Source: Albidovulum sediminis
Lineage (GTDB): Bacteria; Pseudomonadota; Alphaproteobacteria; Rhodobacterales; Rhodobacteraceae
Assembly: GCF_025380365.1 (NCBI RefSeq)
Contig: NZ_JAOCQF010000007.1
Location: 1-64,000, forward strand
Direction: 5' to 3'
Length of the DNA: 64,000 nt
Shown here one piece after another: positions 42,863 through 51,929 of the stretch. The translations under genes were made by a program, and so were the position numbers. Every line of letters starts with the position of its first letter. The first letter of the stretch is position 1. A model generated the notes under the pieces. The model had not been told where the DNA came from, searched no databases, and saw nothing but the letters and a program-made list of their open reading frames with translations.

Positions 42863-43078
42863 GATGTGTCGTTCCGTCCTGGGGCGACACCAGACCGCGA
42901 GGCGTGCAAAAGTTCGTTCCGGCAAAGGCATTTGCCGGTTGAACGGACCCAAAGCTCGCGCTAGATTCCCACTACCACGAGGAAATCAGTGCGGCGTCGG
43001 GCCTATGGTCTGGCGTCGTTTCTGTTTCTGGGGATCCGGTCACTCGATCGTTTCGTGGGAGGGCGGTCGTTCATGTTC

Positions 43079-43720
43079 TCAGTAATGAACCTCTTCGTGT
43101 CCGTAGCTCCCTTCATAGTCGCGCCATTCGACGAAAACAGACCGGTGCCAATAGCTGCGACAGTCTGCCGGCACGGTGAGGTCTGAGGCGGTCGGCACCG
43201 CAGAAATGCTGCTCCGACGACGGCTGTAGTCGCCCTGAGCGCCATAGGTGCCCATGTACACGGCGCCCCAGCTGTTGCAGTCGCCGTCAGAGTTGCGTCT
43301 CTGCTGGTAGGTGATCTCGAACACGCGGATCGAGCGGACAAAGTCAAACGCCGGATCGGAGATATCGACATCTGCCCGATCCTGGACGAGCTGAGGTGCC
43401 CACGGCGTTTTCGGGACAGAGATGAGCGGGGCAGTCTCTCCGCGAACGGCGATGTCGAACAGGCGCTCGATCGGTTTGGCCTCGCCGCGGAAACTCGCCC
43501 GCATCGGGCAGTTCCAGATTTGCAGCGGTGGCTCGACCGGCCATGGCGTGATCCGGGCAATGAAGACGGTGCGGGCATGGGCGCATTCGGTCGAGGCTGG
43601 CCAGCCGCCTGCGAGGCAGAGAAGGATCGCGCAATCAACGGGGTAGGCTTGTGCCGGAGCCGCAACAGAAAGTGACATGGCGGTCGCTGCCAGGGCGGCC
43701 GCAGCTCGTAGTCTTGTCAT
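43079..43720 (-). CDS. Secreted Cys-rich conjugation-associated protein
   Basis: This 213-residue exported protein has a signal peptide (ends AQA-YP). The mature start DCAILLCLAGGWP resembles the TrbM-type 'C.ILCL.G' opening. Further motifs are ITPWPVEPPLQIWNCPM, then several Cys and aromatic residues. I recall this as a conserved companion of VirB-type clusters in alphaproteobacteria, but a function is not known. It follows the 43780 gene on the same strand. Confidence 0.6.
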   Translation of the reverse strand: MTRLRAAAALAATAMSLSVAAPAQAYPVDCAILLCLAGGWPASTECAHARTVFIARITPWPVEPPLQIWNCPMRASFRGEAKPIERLFDIAVRGETAPLISVPKTPWAPQLVQDRADVDISDPAFDFVRSIRVFEITYQQRRNSDGDCNSWGAVYMGTYGAQGDYSRRRSSISAVPTASDLTVPADCRSYWHRSVFVEWRDYEGSYGHEEVHY

Positions 43721-43779
43721 GGGAGTTTCCTTGTGAAGATGCCGGGAGGGGAAGGGTAGGGGGACCTGATCTCACGCGG

Positions 43780-44082
43780 TCATCCGTCCGGGTCCTCGCC
43801 AAGAGCCTGGTAGTCGTGGATCGCGCGGTTGATCTCTTCGGACACCTGGGCTCGCGCGGCATCCAGACAGCGCAGATAGGTCTGCGCCTCATCGAAATAG
43901 GCCGTGAACTCCTGCCCGATCTCCACGCGATATTCCGCGCGCGTGGCAGCATCGGTCACCGGTGCAGGCGGGACCGGCGGCAAGCAGTCCAACGCCGTCG
44001 CACCTTGAGCGACGCCGCAGACAGGCATCGTGAACAGGGCGGCGGCGGCGAGGCAAGCGTGTCTGGAGCGGAGAAGGGGCAT
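43780..44082 (-). CDS. Small secreted protein of the transfer region
   Basis: This 100-residue protein has a signal peptide (about residues 8-28) and a mature helical domain with a Cys pair (LDCLPP, LRCLDAAR) that could form one disulfide. It is upstream of the 43079 gene by 59 bases and probably co-transcribed. Its helical C-terminus ends with DYQALGEDPDG. No family recognised. It is divergent from the virB operon, sharing its control region. Confidence 0.55.
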   Translation of the reverse strand: MPLLRSRHACLAAAALFTMPVCGVAQGATALDCLPPVPPAPVTDAATRAEYRVEIGQEFTAYFDEAQTYLRCLDAARAQVSEEINRAIHDYQALGEDPDG

Positions 44083-44131
44083 GCACGGTCCGCGGTTTCA
44101 AAACATGTGCATGAATTGCAAAACACCGCTA

Positions 44132-44204
44132 TTGACGCAATAGGATTCTACCGCTAGGTGAGCGCCATGTTGTGCGACGACATGTTTCTCATCAGCGCAA
44201 CATG
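44132..44204 (+). promoter_or_regulatory. Candidate virB promoter and operator
   Basis: TTGACG (44132-44137) and a -10 like CTAGGT (44154-44159) at 16-bp spacing face the virB operon. Between this and the first gene lies the inverted repeat CATGTTGTGCG (44166-44176) / CGCAACATG (44196-44204), with one bulged base. It may be the operator of a transfer regulator. Both assignments are by eye. Confidence 0.4.
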
Positions 44205-44249
44205 CACTATGTTCTGCCGAAAGCGTGTTGCTTCGGAAGGTGCCAACCC

Positions 44250-44570
44250 ATGAGGAACTTGACCCCGGTGATCTTGCAGGCCGGACTTAAGGAGGCCCTG
44301 ACCGAAGGCGGCATCGTCGAAGCCCTCTGTGTCGAGGACGCAAAGAAGGTTCTCAATGTCTGGCAAGGCACCTGGCGCATCCAGTTGCGCCTTGGCGACC
44401 AGACGGCCCTTCTGGTGATCTCGCGCGGGCTCGAACCACGGGAGTTCAAGACCGTCACCGGTCTGATCTCCTTCGCGGTCGAGTTGGGTCTGACCACGGT
44501 CCCCGTTCCTTTGAAGAAGGGCGAAAAGGCGACCTGGACCCATGACACAGCGGTGGAGCCCATTCCCTGA
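44250..44570 (+). CDS. Conserved hypothetical protein at head of virB operon
   Basis: This 106-residue soluble protein has no signal peptide. It is alpha/beta with [38 protein letters not shown] and [12 protein letters not shown] near the end. It overlaps the start of virB1 by 29 bases, which ties it to the operon. Its position before virB1 suggests a transfer-regulation role. I do not recognise its family. Confidence 0.55.
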   Translation: MRNLTPVILQAGLKEALTEGGIVEALCVEDAKKVLNVWQGTWRIQLRLGDQTALLVISRGLEPREFKTVTGLISFAVELGLTTVPVPLKKGEKATWTHDTAVEPIP

Positions 44571-45252
44571 TCTGACCCTCGGCTCAGGGCTGGCGCTTTG
44601 GCTCATTGCCGCACAAGGTGCCCAGGCCGAGGTCATCGACCTTGGGGCAGGGACAGAGGACCTGCGGGTTCGGGCCAGCGTTCTCGATTTTGGCAAAGAG
44701 CTTCCCAAGCGCGGCGATCTGAACGACGCCGAGTTCACAAATAATGCTGAGACCGACGCAACTGACGAAGGTCTCGTTGTGCTTGCGTCCTATGGCACGT
44801 CCCCGGAGGACAGGGGTCCGCGTGGCACAGCCGAAATCGAGGATCTCGTACTCGACGTCGGCGACGACTACCTCCGCCATCCGGCGCTGAAAGCGGCCGG
44901 TCTCTCCGGGACGGAATGGCTTGCGCTCTTTCGGGCAAACATCGCAGTGGAATCCGCATTCAATCCGGATGCGCGCTCATCGGTCGGTGCCATCGGGCTT
45001 GGGCAACTGATGCCCGGAACCGCCGATCTCCTCGGCGTCGACCCCCACGATCCGGAAGACAACCTGCACGGCTCGGCCCGCTATCTTCTCGCCCAGCTTG
45101 AAGACTTCGGCGCCGCCGATCTTGCTCTGGCTGCCTACAACGCCGGCCCCGAAGCGGTCCGCGACTATGGCGGCATTCCCCCTTATGCCGAAACCGAGGG
45201 CCATGTGGCCAAGGTTCTGCGGCTGACCAACGCAACCCTCAGTTCGGAGTAA
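44542..45252 (+). CDS. virB1: VirB1-like lytic transglycosylase
   Basis: This 236-residue exported protein has a signal (residues ~14-30) and a C-terminal SLT domain. The catalytic Glu is in [11 protein letters not shown], and [17 protein letters not shown] and [13 protein letters not shown] are the SLT motifs II and III. It opens peptidoglycan locally for assembly of the type IV secretion system. A second transglycosylase of this type lies at 48494, fused to a VirB5-like region. Confidence 0.88.
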   Translation: MTQRWSPFPDLTLGSGLALWLIAAQGAQAEVIDLGAGTEDLRVRASVLDFGKELPKRGDLNDAEFTNNAETDATDEGLVVLASYGTSPEDRGPRGTAEIEDLVLDVGDDYLRHPALKAAGLSGTEWLALFRANIAVESAFNPDARSSVGAIGLGQLMPGTADLLGVDPHDPEDNLHGSARYLLAQLEDFGAADLALAAYNAGPEAVRDYGGIPPYAETEGHVAKVLRLTNATLSSE

Positions 45253-45257
45253 TCCCC

Positions 45258-45572
45258 ATGTTCCGCAGTCTTTTTGGCGCGCGATTGCCGCGCCTGGCTT
45301 TGCACACCCTTTTGCTGTCGCTGCCCTTCGCGGCAATCCTCGCAGAGCCAGCTCTCGCACAGAACCTCGATCCCCTCGAAAACATGTTGCAGACCGTGGT
45401 CGATGCACTGACCGGCCCGATCGGGCGGCTGATCGCCATCCTTGCCGTGGTGGCTGCCGGCTACATGATGTTCACCGGCCGCCTGAACTGGCCCCTCTTC
45501 CTTGCGATCTTCTTCGGCGTGGTTCTCGTCTTCTCGGCCGCGACCATCATCGACGGCTTTGCGGCCCCCTGA
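45258..45572 (+). CDS. virB2: VirB2-like major pilin
   Basis: This 104-residue pilin precursor has a long signal peptide (to ~residue 35, cleavage near ALA-QN) and two hydrophobic segments (~57-72 and ~80-98) joined by a short basic loop (TGRLN). This is the TrbC/VirB2 design that forms the conjugative pilus. It lies 5 bases after virB1, in the canonical virB order. Confidence 0.9.
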   Translation: MFRSLFGARLPRLALHTLLLSLPFAAILAEPALAQNLDPLENMLQTVVDALTGPIGRLIAILAVVAAGYMMFTGRLNWPLFLAIFFGVVLVFSAATIIDGFAAP

Positions 45573-45629
45573 GGCGGGACAGGCGACAGGCCGGGTGGCA
45601 TCGCACACCCGGCCCGGCCGAGCCCCCGG

Positions 45630-45914
45630 ATGTTCCCCATGCATGACGCGCCCCTGTTTCTCGGCCTCACCCGGCCGCCGAAGATCTTCGGCCTGCCCAT
45701 CGGCTATTTCGTGAGCCTGATGCTGGGATCGGTCATTCCCTTCGTGGGCGCGAACGACTGGCGGTTCCTGCTGATTGGGGTCGTCGGCTATCCGGTTCTG
45801 TGGTTCGTGGCAGACCGCAACCCGAACCTCTTCGAGACAGTCGCGGTGGTCTTCTCCCGGACCCCGCGCACCCGAGGCAAGTCAGCTTTTGGCGGAGACC
45901 GCCATGTCAGCTGA
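45630..45914 (+). CDS. virB3: VirB3-like inner-membrane protein
   Basis: This 94-residue protein has the motif LFLGLTRPPKIFGLPI and two close hydrophobic segments (~22-40 and ~45-60), typical of VirB3. It assists pilus assembly with VirB4. A later ATG at 45639 is an alternative start. virB4 begins inside its last codons. Confidence 0.88.
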   Translation: MFPMHDAPLFLGLTRPPKIFGLPIGYFVSLMLGSVIPFVGANDWRFLLIGVVGYPVLWFVADRNPNLFETVAVVFSRTPRTRGKSAFGGDRHVS

Positions 45915-48282
45915 CCTCAAATCCCTCTTCCCGGCCACCCTGGCGCTTCGATCGGTCTTGCGGCATGAGGATCTCGCAGCCGAGACCCTCGCCCGGCACT
46001 TGCCCTGGCTCTCCGCACCTGCGGACAATCTGATCCTGACCCGGCAGGGTGACCTGATCGCCTCTGCCGTGGTCGAGGGGCAGGACAGTTTCACGTCGGA
46101 AGAAGGGGACCTCTCGCTCGCGACCACTTCGCTTGCGCGTCTGATCGGGCAGCTGGGCGAAGGCTTCGGGTTCCATGTCTCCAAGCTGACCCTGCCGGAC
46201 GCACCCCAGCTGAAACCCTTTGATGGCGAGGGCACTGGAGCCGCGTTTGCCTCCATGGTTGACGCCCGCTGGCAAGGACATCTCCGTGCCCGCACCCTGA
46301 AACGCCGGGTGCTGGTGGTCTCGCTCATCCTTCGCCCCACAGCACTAAAACGTGTCCCTTTGATCGGCGCACTCTTCAAGGCAGCCTTCACAGGCGACCT
46401 CGGCCAGAGGATCGAGCGCCTGAATGAAGCGATGGGTCTTTTGGCCGGGGCCTGCCAGGGTCTGGGCTTCCGGCGGCTGACCGTTTCCTCCGGGGAATGG
46501 CTGGGTCTCCTTGGCGTCCTTCTTGGGCAGCCGATGGCCAAGGTGCTTCCGATGCGCGGCCAATTTCTTGCCGAGGCTGTCGCGTCATCGCAGATGATCT
46601 TTGCTGGCAAACGGGTGGAAATCGAAACCGGCGAAGGGATGCGTTTCGGGACGATTTTCGGCGTGAAATCCTATCCGGCCCGCACCTGGGCGCGGATGCT
46701 CGACGCGCTGGAACTGCCCTACGACATCGTCATCACCAACAGCTTCACCCCCGCGCGCAACAACGAAATCGAAGAGCGCATCAAGCGCACGGCACGCCAG
46801 ATGCGTGCCTCTGAGGATGCCGCCGAAACTCTGCGTCAGGAACTTTACGAGGCCGCAGACAATGTCGCCTCGGGCCGACAGGTCTTCGGCAAACACCACC
46901 TGACGGTCATGGTCACGGCCGAGACCCCGGAACAGCTGGAAGAGGCTGCCTCCGAGGTCTGGCGCGCCGGACAGGACTGTGGGGCAACCCTCGTCCGCGA
47001 AAGCTTTGCAGCCCGCGCGGCTTGGTTTGCCCAAGCCCCAGGCAACTGGGCCTATCGCCCGCGCACGGCACTTCTGTCAGCCCAGAACTTCGCTCATCTC
47101 GCGGCACTGCACCGGGTGACGGAAGGTCGGTCCAAAATGCAGTCGCCCTGGGGCGAGACGATCACGGCGCTGCCGACGGTGACCTCAAGCCTCTATCGCT
47201 TCAATTTCCACGACAAGGGTGAGCGGGGTGCCGAGCCGAGCGCCGGTCATACCCTCGTTCTAGGTCGCACAGGGTCGGGGAAGACCCTCGGCACTGCCTT
47301 TCTGATGGCACAGGCGCGGCGGGTTCATGCGCGCATCCTCGTCATCGACAAGGACCGGGGTCTCGAGATGGCCGTGCGTGCTTTGGGTGGCAGCTATTCC
47401 GCGATCCGGATCGGCGAGGCGACCGGCCTCAATCCGTTCCAGACCGAGACCGACGAGCGCGGGGCGGCCTGGCTCACCGACTGGCTCGGTGACATCCTTG
47501 CAGGGTCGCGCCCCTTCGAGACCGCCCAAACCGTCAGCCTGAACGCCGCCGTCCGTCAGATCGTTTCGGCCGATCCCCGGCTCCGGACATTCGATGGCCT
47601 CGCCACCCTCGTCGCTTCAACAGACGACGAGGGCGATCTTGTGGGCCGGGTCCGGGAATGGGGGCAGGGAGGCCGACATGGCTGGCTCTTTGGGCCCGGT
47701 GCCACATCCCAGATCAGCCTCTCCGAGGATGTGGTCGGCATCGACATGTCGGAGATCCTTGATCTCGGGACCGAACGCTCGGCACTTCTTGCCTATCTCT
47801 TCCGTCGCATCGAACGGGTCATCGAGGATCGCCGTCCGACCCTCATCGTCATCGATGAGGCCTGGAAGATGCTTGACGATCCGATCTTCGAAAAGCGCCT
47901 GCATGACTGGCTCGTCACGATGCGGAAAAAGAACGCCGTGGTGATGATGCTGACCCAGACACCGACGCATCTGACCCGGGTCAAGGTTGGGCAGATCATC
48001 GCAGAGAGTGTGGTGACCCAGCTTCTCTACCCGAACCCGCGCGCCAACCCCGAAGATTACCGGATCCTGCGGCTGAACGAGAAAGAGGCCGAGTTCCTCT
48101 GCACGCCGACGGGTGGCCTGCGCCTCGCCCTCCTGCGCTCGGCCGGAGACTCGGTCTTCGTGAACATGGACCTCGCCGCCCTTGGACCTGCGCTCGCCGT
48201 GCTTGGCGGTGGCCGATCCGGCGAAGACCGCGCCCCCTATGGCTGGCGGGATACTCCCGATTTCTGGAAGGACATGACGTGA
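45904..48282 (+). CDS. virB4: VirB4 ATPase of type IV secretion
   Basis: This 792-residue ATPase drives pilus and substrate-channel assembly at the inner membrane. An N-terminal CagE/TrbE domain precedes the ATPase domain, with Walker A GRTGSGKT (~454-461) and Walker B LIVIDEAW. I chose the ATG at 45904, which overlaps the virB3 end. An earlier in-frame Met would lie inside virB3. MLTQTPTHLTR is a motif of the VirB4 RecA domain. The stop overlaps the next gene's GTG. Confidence 0.94.
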   Translation: MSADLKSLFPATLALRSVLRHEDLAAETLARHLPWLSAPADNLILTRQGDLIASAVVEGQDSFTSEEGDLSLATTSLARLIGQLGEGFGFHVSKLTLPDAPQLKPFDGEGTGAAFASMVDARWQGHLRARTLKRRVLVVSLILRPTALKRVPLIGALFKAAFTGDLGQRIERLNEAMGLLAGACQGLGFRRLTVSSGEWLGLLGVLLGQPMAKVLPMRGQFLAEAVASSQMIFAGKRVEIETGEGMRFGTIFGVKSYPARTWARMLDALELPYDIVITNSFTPARNNEIEERIKRTARQMRASEDAAETLRQELYEAADNVASGRQVFGKHHLTVMVTAETPEQLEEAASEVWRAGQDCGATLVRESFAARAAWFAQAPGNWAYRPRTALLSAQNFAHLAALHRVTEGRSKMQSPWGETITALPTVTSSLYRFNFHDKGERGAEPSAGHTLVLGRTGSGKTLGTAFLMAQARRVHARILVIDKDRGLEMAVRALGGSYSAIRIGEATGLNPFQTETDERGAAWLTDWLGDILAGSRPFETAQTVSLNAAVRQIVSADPRLRTFDGLATLVASTDDEGDLVGRVREWGQGGRHGWLFGPGATSQISLSEDVVGIDMSEILDLGTERSALLAYLFRRIERVIEDRRPTLIVIDEAWKMLDDPIFEKRLHDWLVTMRKKNAVVMMLTQTPTHLTRVKVGQIIAESVVTQLLYPNPRANPEDYRILRLNEKEAEFLCTPTGGLRLALLRSAGDSVFVNMDLAALGPALAVLGGGRSGEDRAPYGWRDTPDFWKDMT

Positions 48283-48485
48283 CACGACGCAACCGCCTGA
48301 TCCCCCTTTCCCTTCTCGGGTTCACCCTTCTTTCCGCCTGCGCCGGTGTCGAGACGGGGGCCGTCTCCCCCTGCCACGGTCAGTTCCGGGCCGAGGGCAA
48401 ATACTTCGCAGCGCACGAGCAAAGTGACGGCACGACGGTCGTCGTCTCGACCATGAACGCCCCCGACGCGCCTTGCGCGGACTGA
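48279..48485 (+). CDS. Small lipoprotein (VirB7 or entry-exclusion candidate)
   Basis: This 68-residue protein has a lipobox LSAC (Cys ~21) and two more Cys (SPCHG and APCAD). The GTG start overlaps the virB4 stop as GTGA. Small lipoproteins in virB clusters are VirB7 (between B6 and B8) or entry-exclusion proteins. No other VirB7 candidate is present, so either role is possible. Confidence 0.6.
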   Translation: MTRRNRLIPLSLLGFTLLSACAGVETGAVSPCHGQFRAEGKYFAAHEQSDGTTVVVSTMNAPDAPCAD

Positions 48486-48493
48486 GCCACCTC

Positions 48494-49597
48494 ATGCGTC
48501 GTGCCCCTCTCCTTCTCGGGCTTCTCCTCGGCACCACGGTGCCTATGGGCCTCATGGCCCAAGGCGTGCCAATCATCGACGGCTCGCGACTGTCGAACTT
48601 CATCTCGCGTCTTGTCGAACAAGCCGAGGATGCCGTGAAACAGGGGGAGAAACTCGCCACGCGCACGGAACTCAGCGAGATCGAAGACGACCAGCTGGCT
48701 GCCTATGAACGTTTCCTCGCGGATACGACCGGCGTGACCGACCTCAGCGGCTTCGAGATAGGATCCGGCACCTTCCCCCCTGCCGACGAGGTCTATCCCC
48801 TTGAGGAGACAAGCCCGGAAAGCCAGCGGCTCTTCGGGGATGCCGAGACGGTCGAGGCGATGATCATCGCCACAGCGGCGCGCTATGAAACGCATCCCGG
48901 TGTCGTGAAGGTCGGGCTCACGCCCACAACTTGGCGCATTCTCTTCCAGTCGCTGGTGAAACAGGAAAGTGGGTTCTCCAACGCGGCGATTAGCCCGGTC
49001 GGGGCCATGGGCTTTTGCCAGTTGATGCCCGGCACCGCCGCTGATCTCGGCGTCGATCCGACCGATCCGCTGCAGAACCTCGATGGTGGCGCACGCTATC
49101 TCGCGACACAGCTCAACAGCTTCGGTCGGATCGACTTCGCGCTTGCGGCCTACAATGCCGGACCCGGCAACGTCCAGAAATACGGCGGCATCCCACCCTT
49201 CGAGGAAACCCGAGCCTACGTCCGCCGGATTTCTGGCTACTACGACGCCTATCTCTTAGTGATCACCGGCGCGGACGTGACGGGCACGCTGGCGGGCGTG
49301 GAAGGCGCAAGTGCGGAATGGGGCAACATGTCCTCGGCCTTCATCGGCTATTCCGGCCAGCAGTCGGGGCAGATCGAGGCGGCCATGGCCCGGATCAAGG
49401 GGTTCTTGGAAGAGGCCAAGCCCCAGACCCCGAAAGAAGCGGTCGACCAGAACACCTACATGCTCGCCGAGCGCGCGCGCCTCATGGCCCTGACGCTGCG
49501 GCTGCGCGCGGGTGCCGTCAAGGTTGAAGCCGCGCGTGGGCTCTCGGATGCCGCGCAATCCCTGCAATACACCACCTTCTGGGAGTACACTCCGTGA
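48494..49597 (+). CDS. Lytic transglycosylase within a VirB5-like frame
   Basis: This 367-residue exported protein has an N-terminus (AQGVPIIDGSRL after a signal) that matches the mature start of the VirB5 protein next door (AQGVPVIDGTNL). The centre is an SLT domain ([37 protein letters not shown]). The C-terminal ~80 residues align with the VirB5 C-terminus: AMARIKGFLEEA and DQNTYMLAERARL here, SLARIDGLVSEIA and DLNTRMAAETNYM there. It thus looks like a transglycosylase inserted into a duplicated VirB5. I chose the ATG at 48494. Confidence 0.85.
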   Translation: MRRAPLLLGLLLGTTVPMGLMAQGVPIIDGSRLSNFISRLVEQAEDAVKQGEKLATRTELSEIEDDQLAAYERFLADTTGVTDLSGFEIGSGTFPPADEVYPLEETSPESQRLFGDAETVEAMIIATAARYETHPGVVKVGLTPTTWRILFQSLVKQESGFSNAAISPVGAMGFCQLMPGTAADLGVDPTDPLQNLDGGARYLATQLNSFGRIDFALAAYNAGPGNVQKYGGIPPFEETRAYVRRISGYYDAYLLVITGADVTGTLAGVEGASAEWGNMSSAFIGYSGQQSGQIEAAMARIKGFLEEAKPQTPKEAVDQNTYMLAERARLMALTLRLRAGAVKVEAARGLSDAAQSLQYTTFWEYTP

Positions 49598-50403
49598 GAC
49601 CTGCCGTCCTTCGAACAAGGGCGCGTCTCGCGCTCGCCGTCTGTGCAACGCTTCTGGCGTCACCTCTTTTGGCGCAAGGTGTGCCCGTCATCGACGGCAC
49701 CAACCTCGCCAAGAACATCGAGCAGCTGCAGGCCGCACTCCGCGATGCTGACAACCAGATCGCGCAGATCGAAGAGCTGAAGAAGCAGGTCGAGACCGGT
49801 CTCGAGCAGCTGACCAACCTCGAAGGCATCCTCGGGTCGATCTCGGGCCTGAACGAGATCGCGAGCCTTTACAATTCGGTGGAGGACCTGCGCTCACGGG
49901 CGGCCAAGATCACCGATCTCTCCGGTTTCCAGGATGCGCTGACCATCGGGGATTTCGATGGGCTTCTGGACAGCTTGCTCGATGGCGACGTGACCATGGG
50001 CGACAAGATGGCCGCCGAATATATGCGCGACACGCTGGAAGGGGCCGGGCTGACCTCGGAAACCCTGGCCGGGCTGTCGTCATCGGAGAACCCGCAGGAC
50101 AAGCTCATCGCGACGACCGCAGCGACGAGTGCCACGGCCATGGGCGTGGCGCAGCTTTCCTACGAGGAAGCCGCCCAAAGCCTCGCGCGGATCGACGGTT
50201 TGGTGTCTGAAATCGCCAATCAGGAGGGCCTGAAGGAAAGCATCGACCTCAACACCCGGATGGCGGCCGAGACCAACTACATGCTCGGCCAGATGTGGCG
50301 GTTGAACGCAGCTGCGGGGCTGGCCGCCGGGCAGACGGGTGTGAACTGGGCCGCAGAGCAGGCCAAGGAAAAGAGCTTCTTCGACTATTCGGGGGCCGAA
50401 TGA
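49594..50403 (+). CDS. virB5: VirB5-like minor pilin / adhesin
   Basis: This 269-residue exported protein has a signal (ending LLA-QG) and long coiled helices (NLAKNIEQLQAALRDADNQIAQIEELKKQ). The C-terminal helix carries NTRMAAETNYML. It matches the VirB5/TrbJ design of a pilus-tip protein. The GTG start overlaps the preceding stop. The upstream gene shares its ends with this protein (see that entry). Confidence 0.85.
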   Translation: MRPAVLRTRARLALAVCATLLASPLLAQGVPVIDGTNLAKNIEQLQAALRDADNQIAQIEELKKQVETGLEQLTNLEGILGSISGLNEIASLYNSVEDLRSRAAKITDLSGFQDALTIGDFDGLLDSLLDGDVTMGDKMAAEYMRDTLEGAGLTSETLAGLSSSENPQDKLIATTAATSATAMGVAQLSYEEAAQSLARIDGLVSEIANQEGLKESIDLNTRMAAETNYMLGQMWRLNAAAGLAAGQTGVNWAAEQAKEKSFFDYSGAE

Positions 50404-50906
50404 TGCGGCGGGCTTCTCACCACGTCGCGGCGGTTGTTGTCATGGTCTGCTTTACCAGCTTCGCTGCTGCGCAAGACATCGCCACTTTCAGTGACGTTCA
50501 GCTGATCGAAGAAACCCAGGAAGCGGTAGGCGCGCAGGATGCGGAGACCGCGCTGGACCTCCTGACCGAGATGCAGAGGCGCGGTACCGGCATCTTTGCT
50601 GCCGCTGACAGGCCTTCCTGCGAAGAGGTGATCGACCTGCCCGAGGGGATCACCGATTGGAAGTTCCGCGCAGTGGCTCGGCAGGCCTATTTTCGCGTAG
50701 CGATGTCGCGGCGGCTTGAAGAAGGTTCCTGCGCTTGCCTCTTCGACGGCTTCAGCTTCGACGCCTTCGTAACGGCCGCCTTAGGCAAGTCGACGGAAGA
50801 ACTGACCGATGCAGACCGTCCGGCGCTGGAACGTATCCGCGATGAAGATCGGCGTGCAACCGAGGCGCGGTTTCGCGAGCTTGAGCAAAGCTGCCGGGCC
50901 AAGTGA
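50400..50906 (+). CDS. Secreted hypothetical protein of virB operon
   Basis: This 168-residue exported protein (signal ends FAA-AQ) has four Cys (DRPSCEE, GSCACLF, EQSCRAK) that could form two disulfides, and is otherwise helical. It overlaps the virB5 stop (ATGATG) and precedes virB6 by 3 bases. I do not recognise a family; its place suggests a periplasmic part of the secretion channel. Confidence 0.6.
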   Translation: MMRRASHHVAAVVVMVCFTSFAAAQDIATFSDVQLIEETQEAVGAQDAETALDLLTEMQRRGTGIFAAADRPSCEEVIDLPEGITDWKFRAVARQAYFRVAMSRRLEEGSCACLFDGFSFDAFVTAALGKSTEELTDADRPALERIRDEDRRATEARFRELEQSCRAK

Positions 50907-50909
50907 TCC

Positions 50910-51929
50910 ATGGCCATCATCGCCGACATTCTGACCCAGGTCGATGCCGCCGCAACAGCGGTTGGCGCTACGGCATTTGATGCTGTGGCAGCCGAGATTG
51001 TGCCGGTCTTCCGGGTCGGGTCGGTCCTGGTGGTGGCTCTGATCGGGATCAACCTGATGGCACAAGCCGTGCCGATGACGCTGCGCAACGGGCTCGGCCT
51101 CATGGTTCGGATCACGGTTGCTTCGGCGTTCTTGTCGTCCTGGGCCAACTTCAATTCGGTTTATGGCGTTCTGACCAACGCCCCGAGTGAAATCGGCGCG
51201 GTCGTGATGAACGCGTTTGGGGATGGGTCGGGCAATCTCTACGAGGGTCTGGATGCCCTCTATCTGCAAGCCCTCGATGTGGGTCAGGCGATCAGCCAGA
51301 ACGGCAGCTACATCACCGGCGCCCTCGCGGGCCTCCTGATGTTTCTTGTGGCAGCCCTTATGGCGACCGTGTCGATCATCGTGATCTCGGCCGCGAAGAT
51401 CATGATCGGCGTCCTCGTCATCTTCGCGCCGGTCGCAATTGCCTGCACGCTCTTCAAGGTCACCGCCCCGCTCTTTGACCGATGGGTGAACCTCGCCCTC
51501 GGCTTCGCACTCTACCCGATGCTTACGTCCGGAATGGCGGCGTTCACGATCTACATCGCGGCGGACCTCACCCCGGCCTCTCTCGCCTCGGTGGAAACCA
51601 TCGGCGATGTCCTGAGCTTCGTCGTCGTCATGATGCTCGGAACCGGCCTCATGGCCATGGTGCCCACGATCGCACAGTCCCTCGCGTCGACCGCGACCGG
51701 TCTCGGCAGCGTCGCGGCCTCGACCTTCCGCACCGCCGACAGCGTCAAGGGTTACGGCCGCACCGGCATCGCGTCCGGGATCGGCGCAGGCCGAGGAGCG
51801 GCTGGATTGGATGCCGGTGGTCGGCGTCCCTCGGACGCTCGCCTCAACGGCAATACCGCCGGACAGATCGGGCGGTCCGCTGTTCAGACCGCGATGCGGC
51901 TTGCGAGCCGGACACCGGACAAGAGCTGA
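50910..51929 (+). CDS. virB6: VirB6 polytopic channel protein
   Basis: This 339-residue inner-membrane protein has about six hydrophobic helices (from ~38-60 through ~235-255) and the conserved FDRWVNLALGFALYP stretch of VirB6/TrbL. It forms part of the inner-membrane translocation channel. The C-terminal ~80 residues are hydrophilic and Gly/Arg-rich. The virB8 ATG overlaps its stop. Confidence 0.9.
   Translation: MAIIADILTQVDAAATAVGATAFDAVAAEIVPVFRVGSVLVVALIGINLMAQAVPMTLRNGLGLMVRITVASAFLSSWANFNSVYGVLTNAPSEIGAVVMNAFGDGSGNLYEGLDALYLQALDVGQAISQNGSYITGALAGLLMFLVAALMATVSIIVISAAKIMIGVLVIFAPVAIACTLFKVTAPLFDRWVNLALGFALYPMLTSGMAAFTIYIAADLTPASLASVETIGDVLSFVVVMMLGTGLMAMVPTIAQSLASTATGLGSVAASTFRTADSVKGYGRTGIASGIGAGRGAAGLDAGGRRPSDARLNGNTAGQIGRSAVQTAMRLASRTPDKS

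Noticed and set aside
42989-43186. 65-codon plus-strand frame before the secreted protein gene
   Set aside because: It overlaps the 3' end of a better-supported secreted protein and has no ribosome site.
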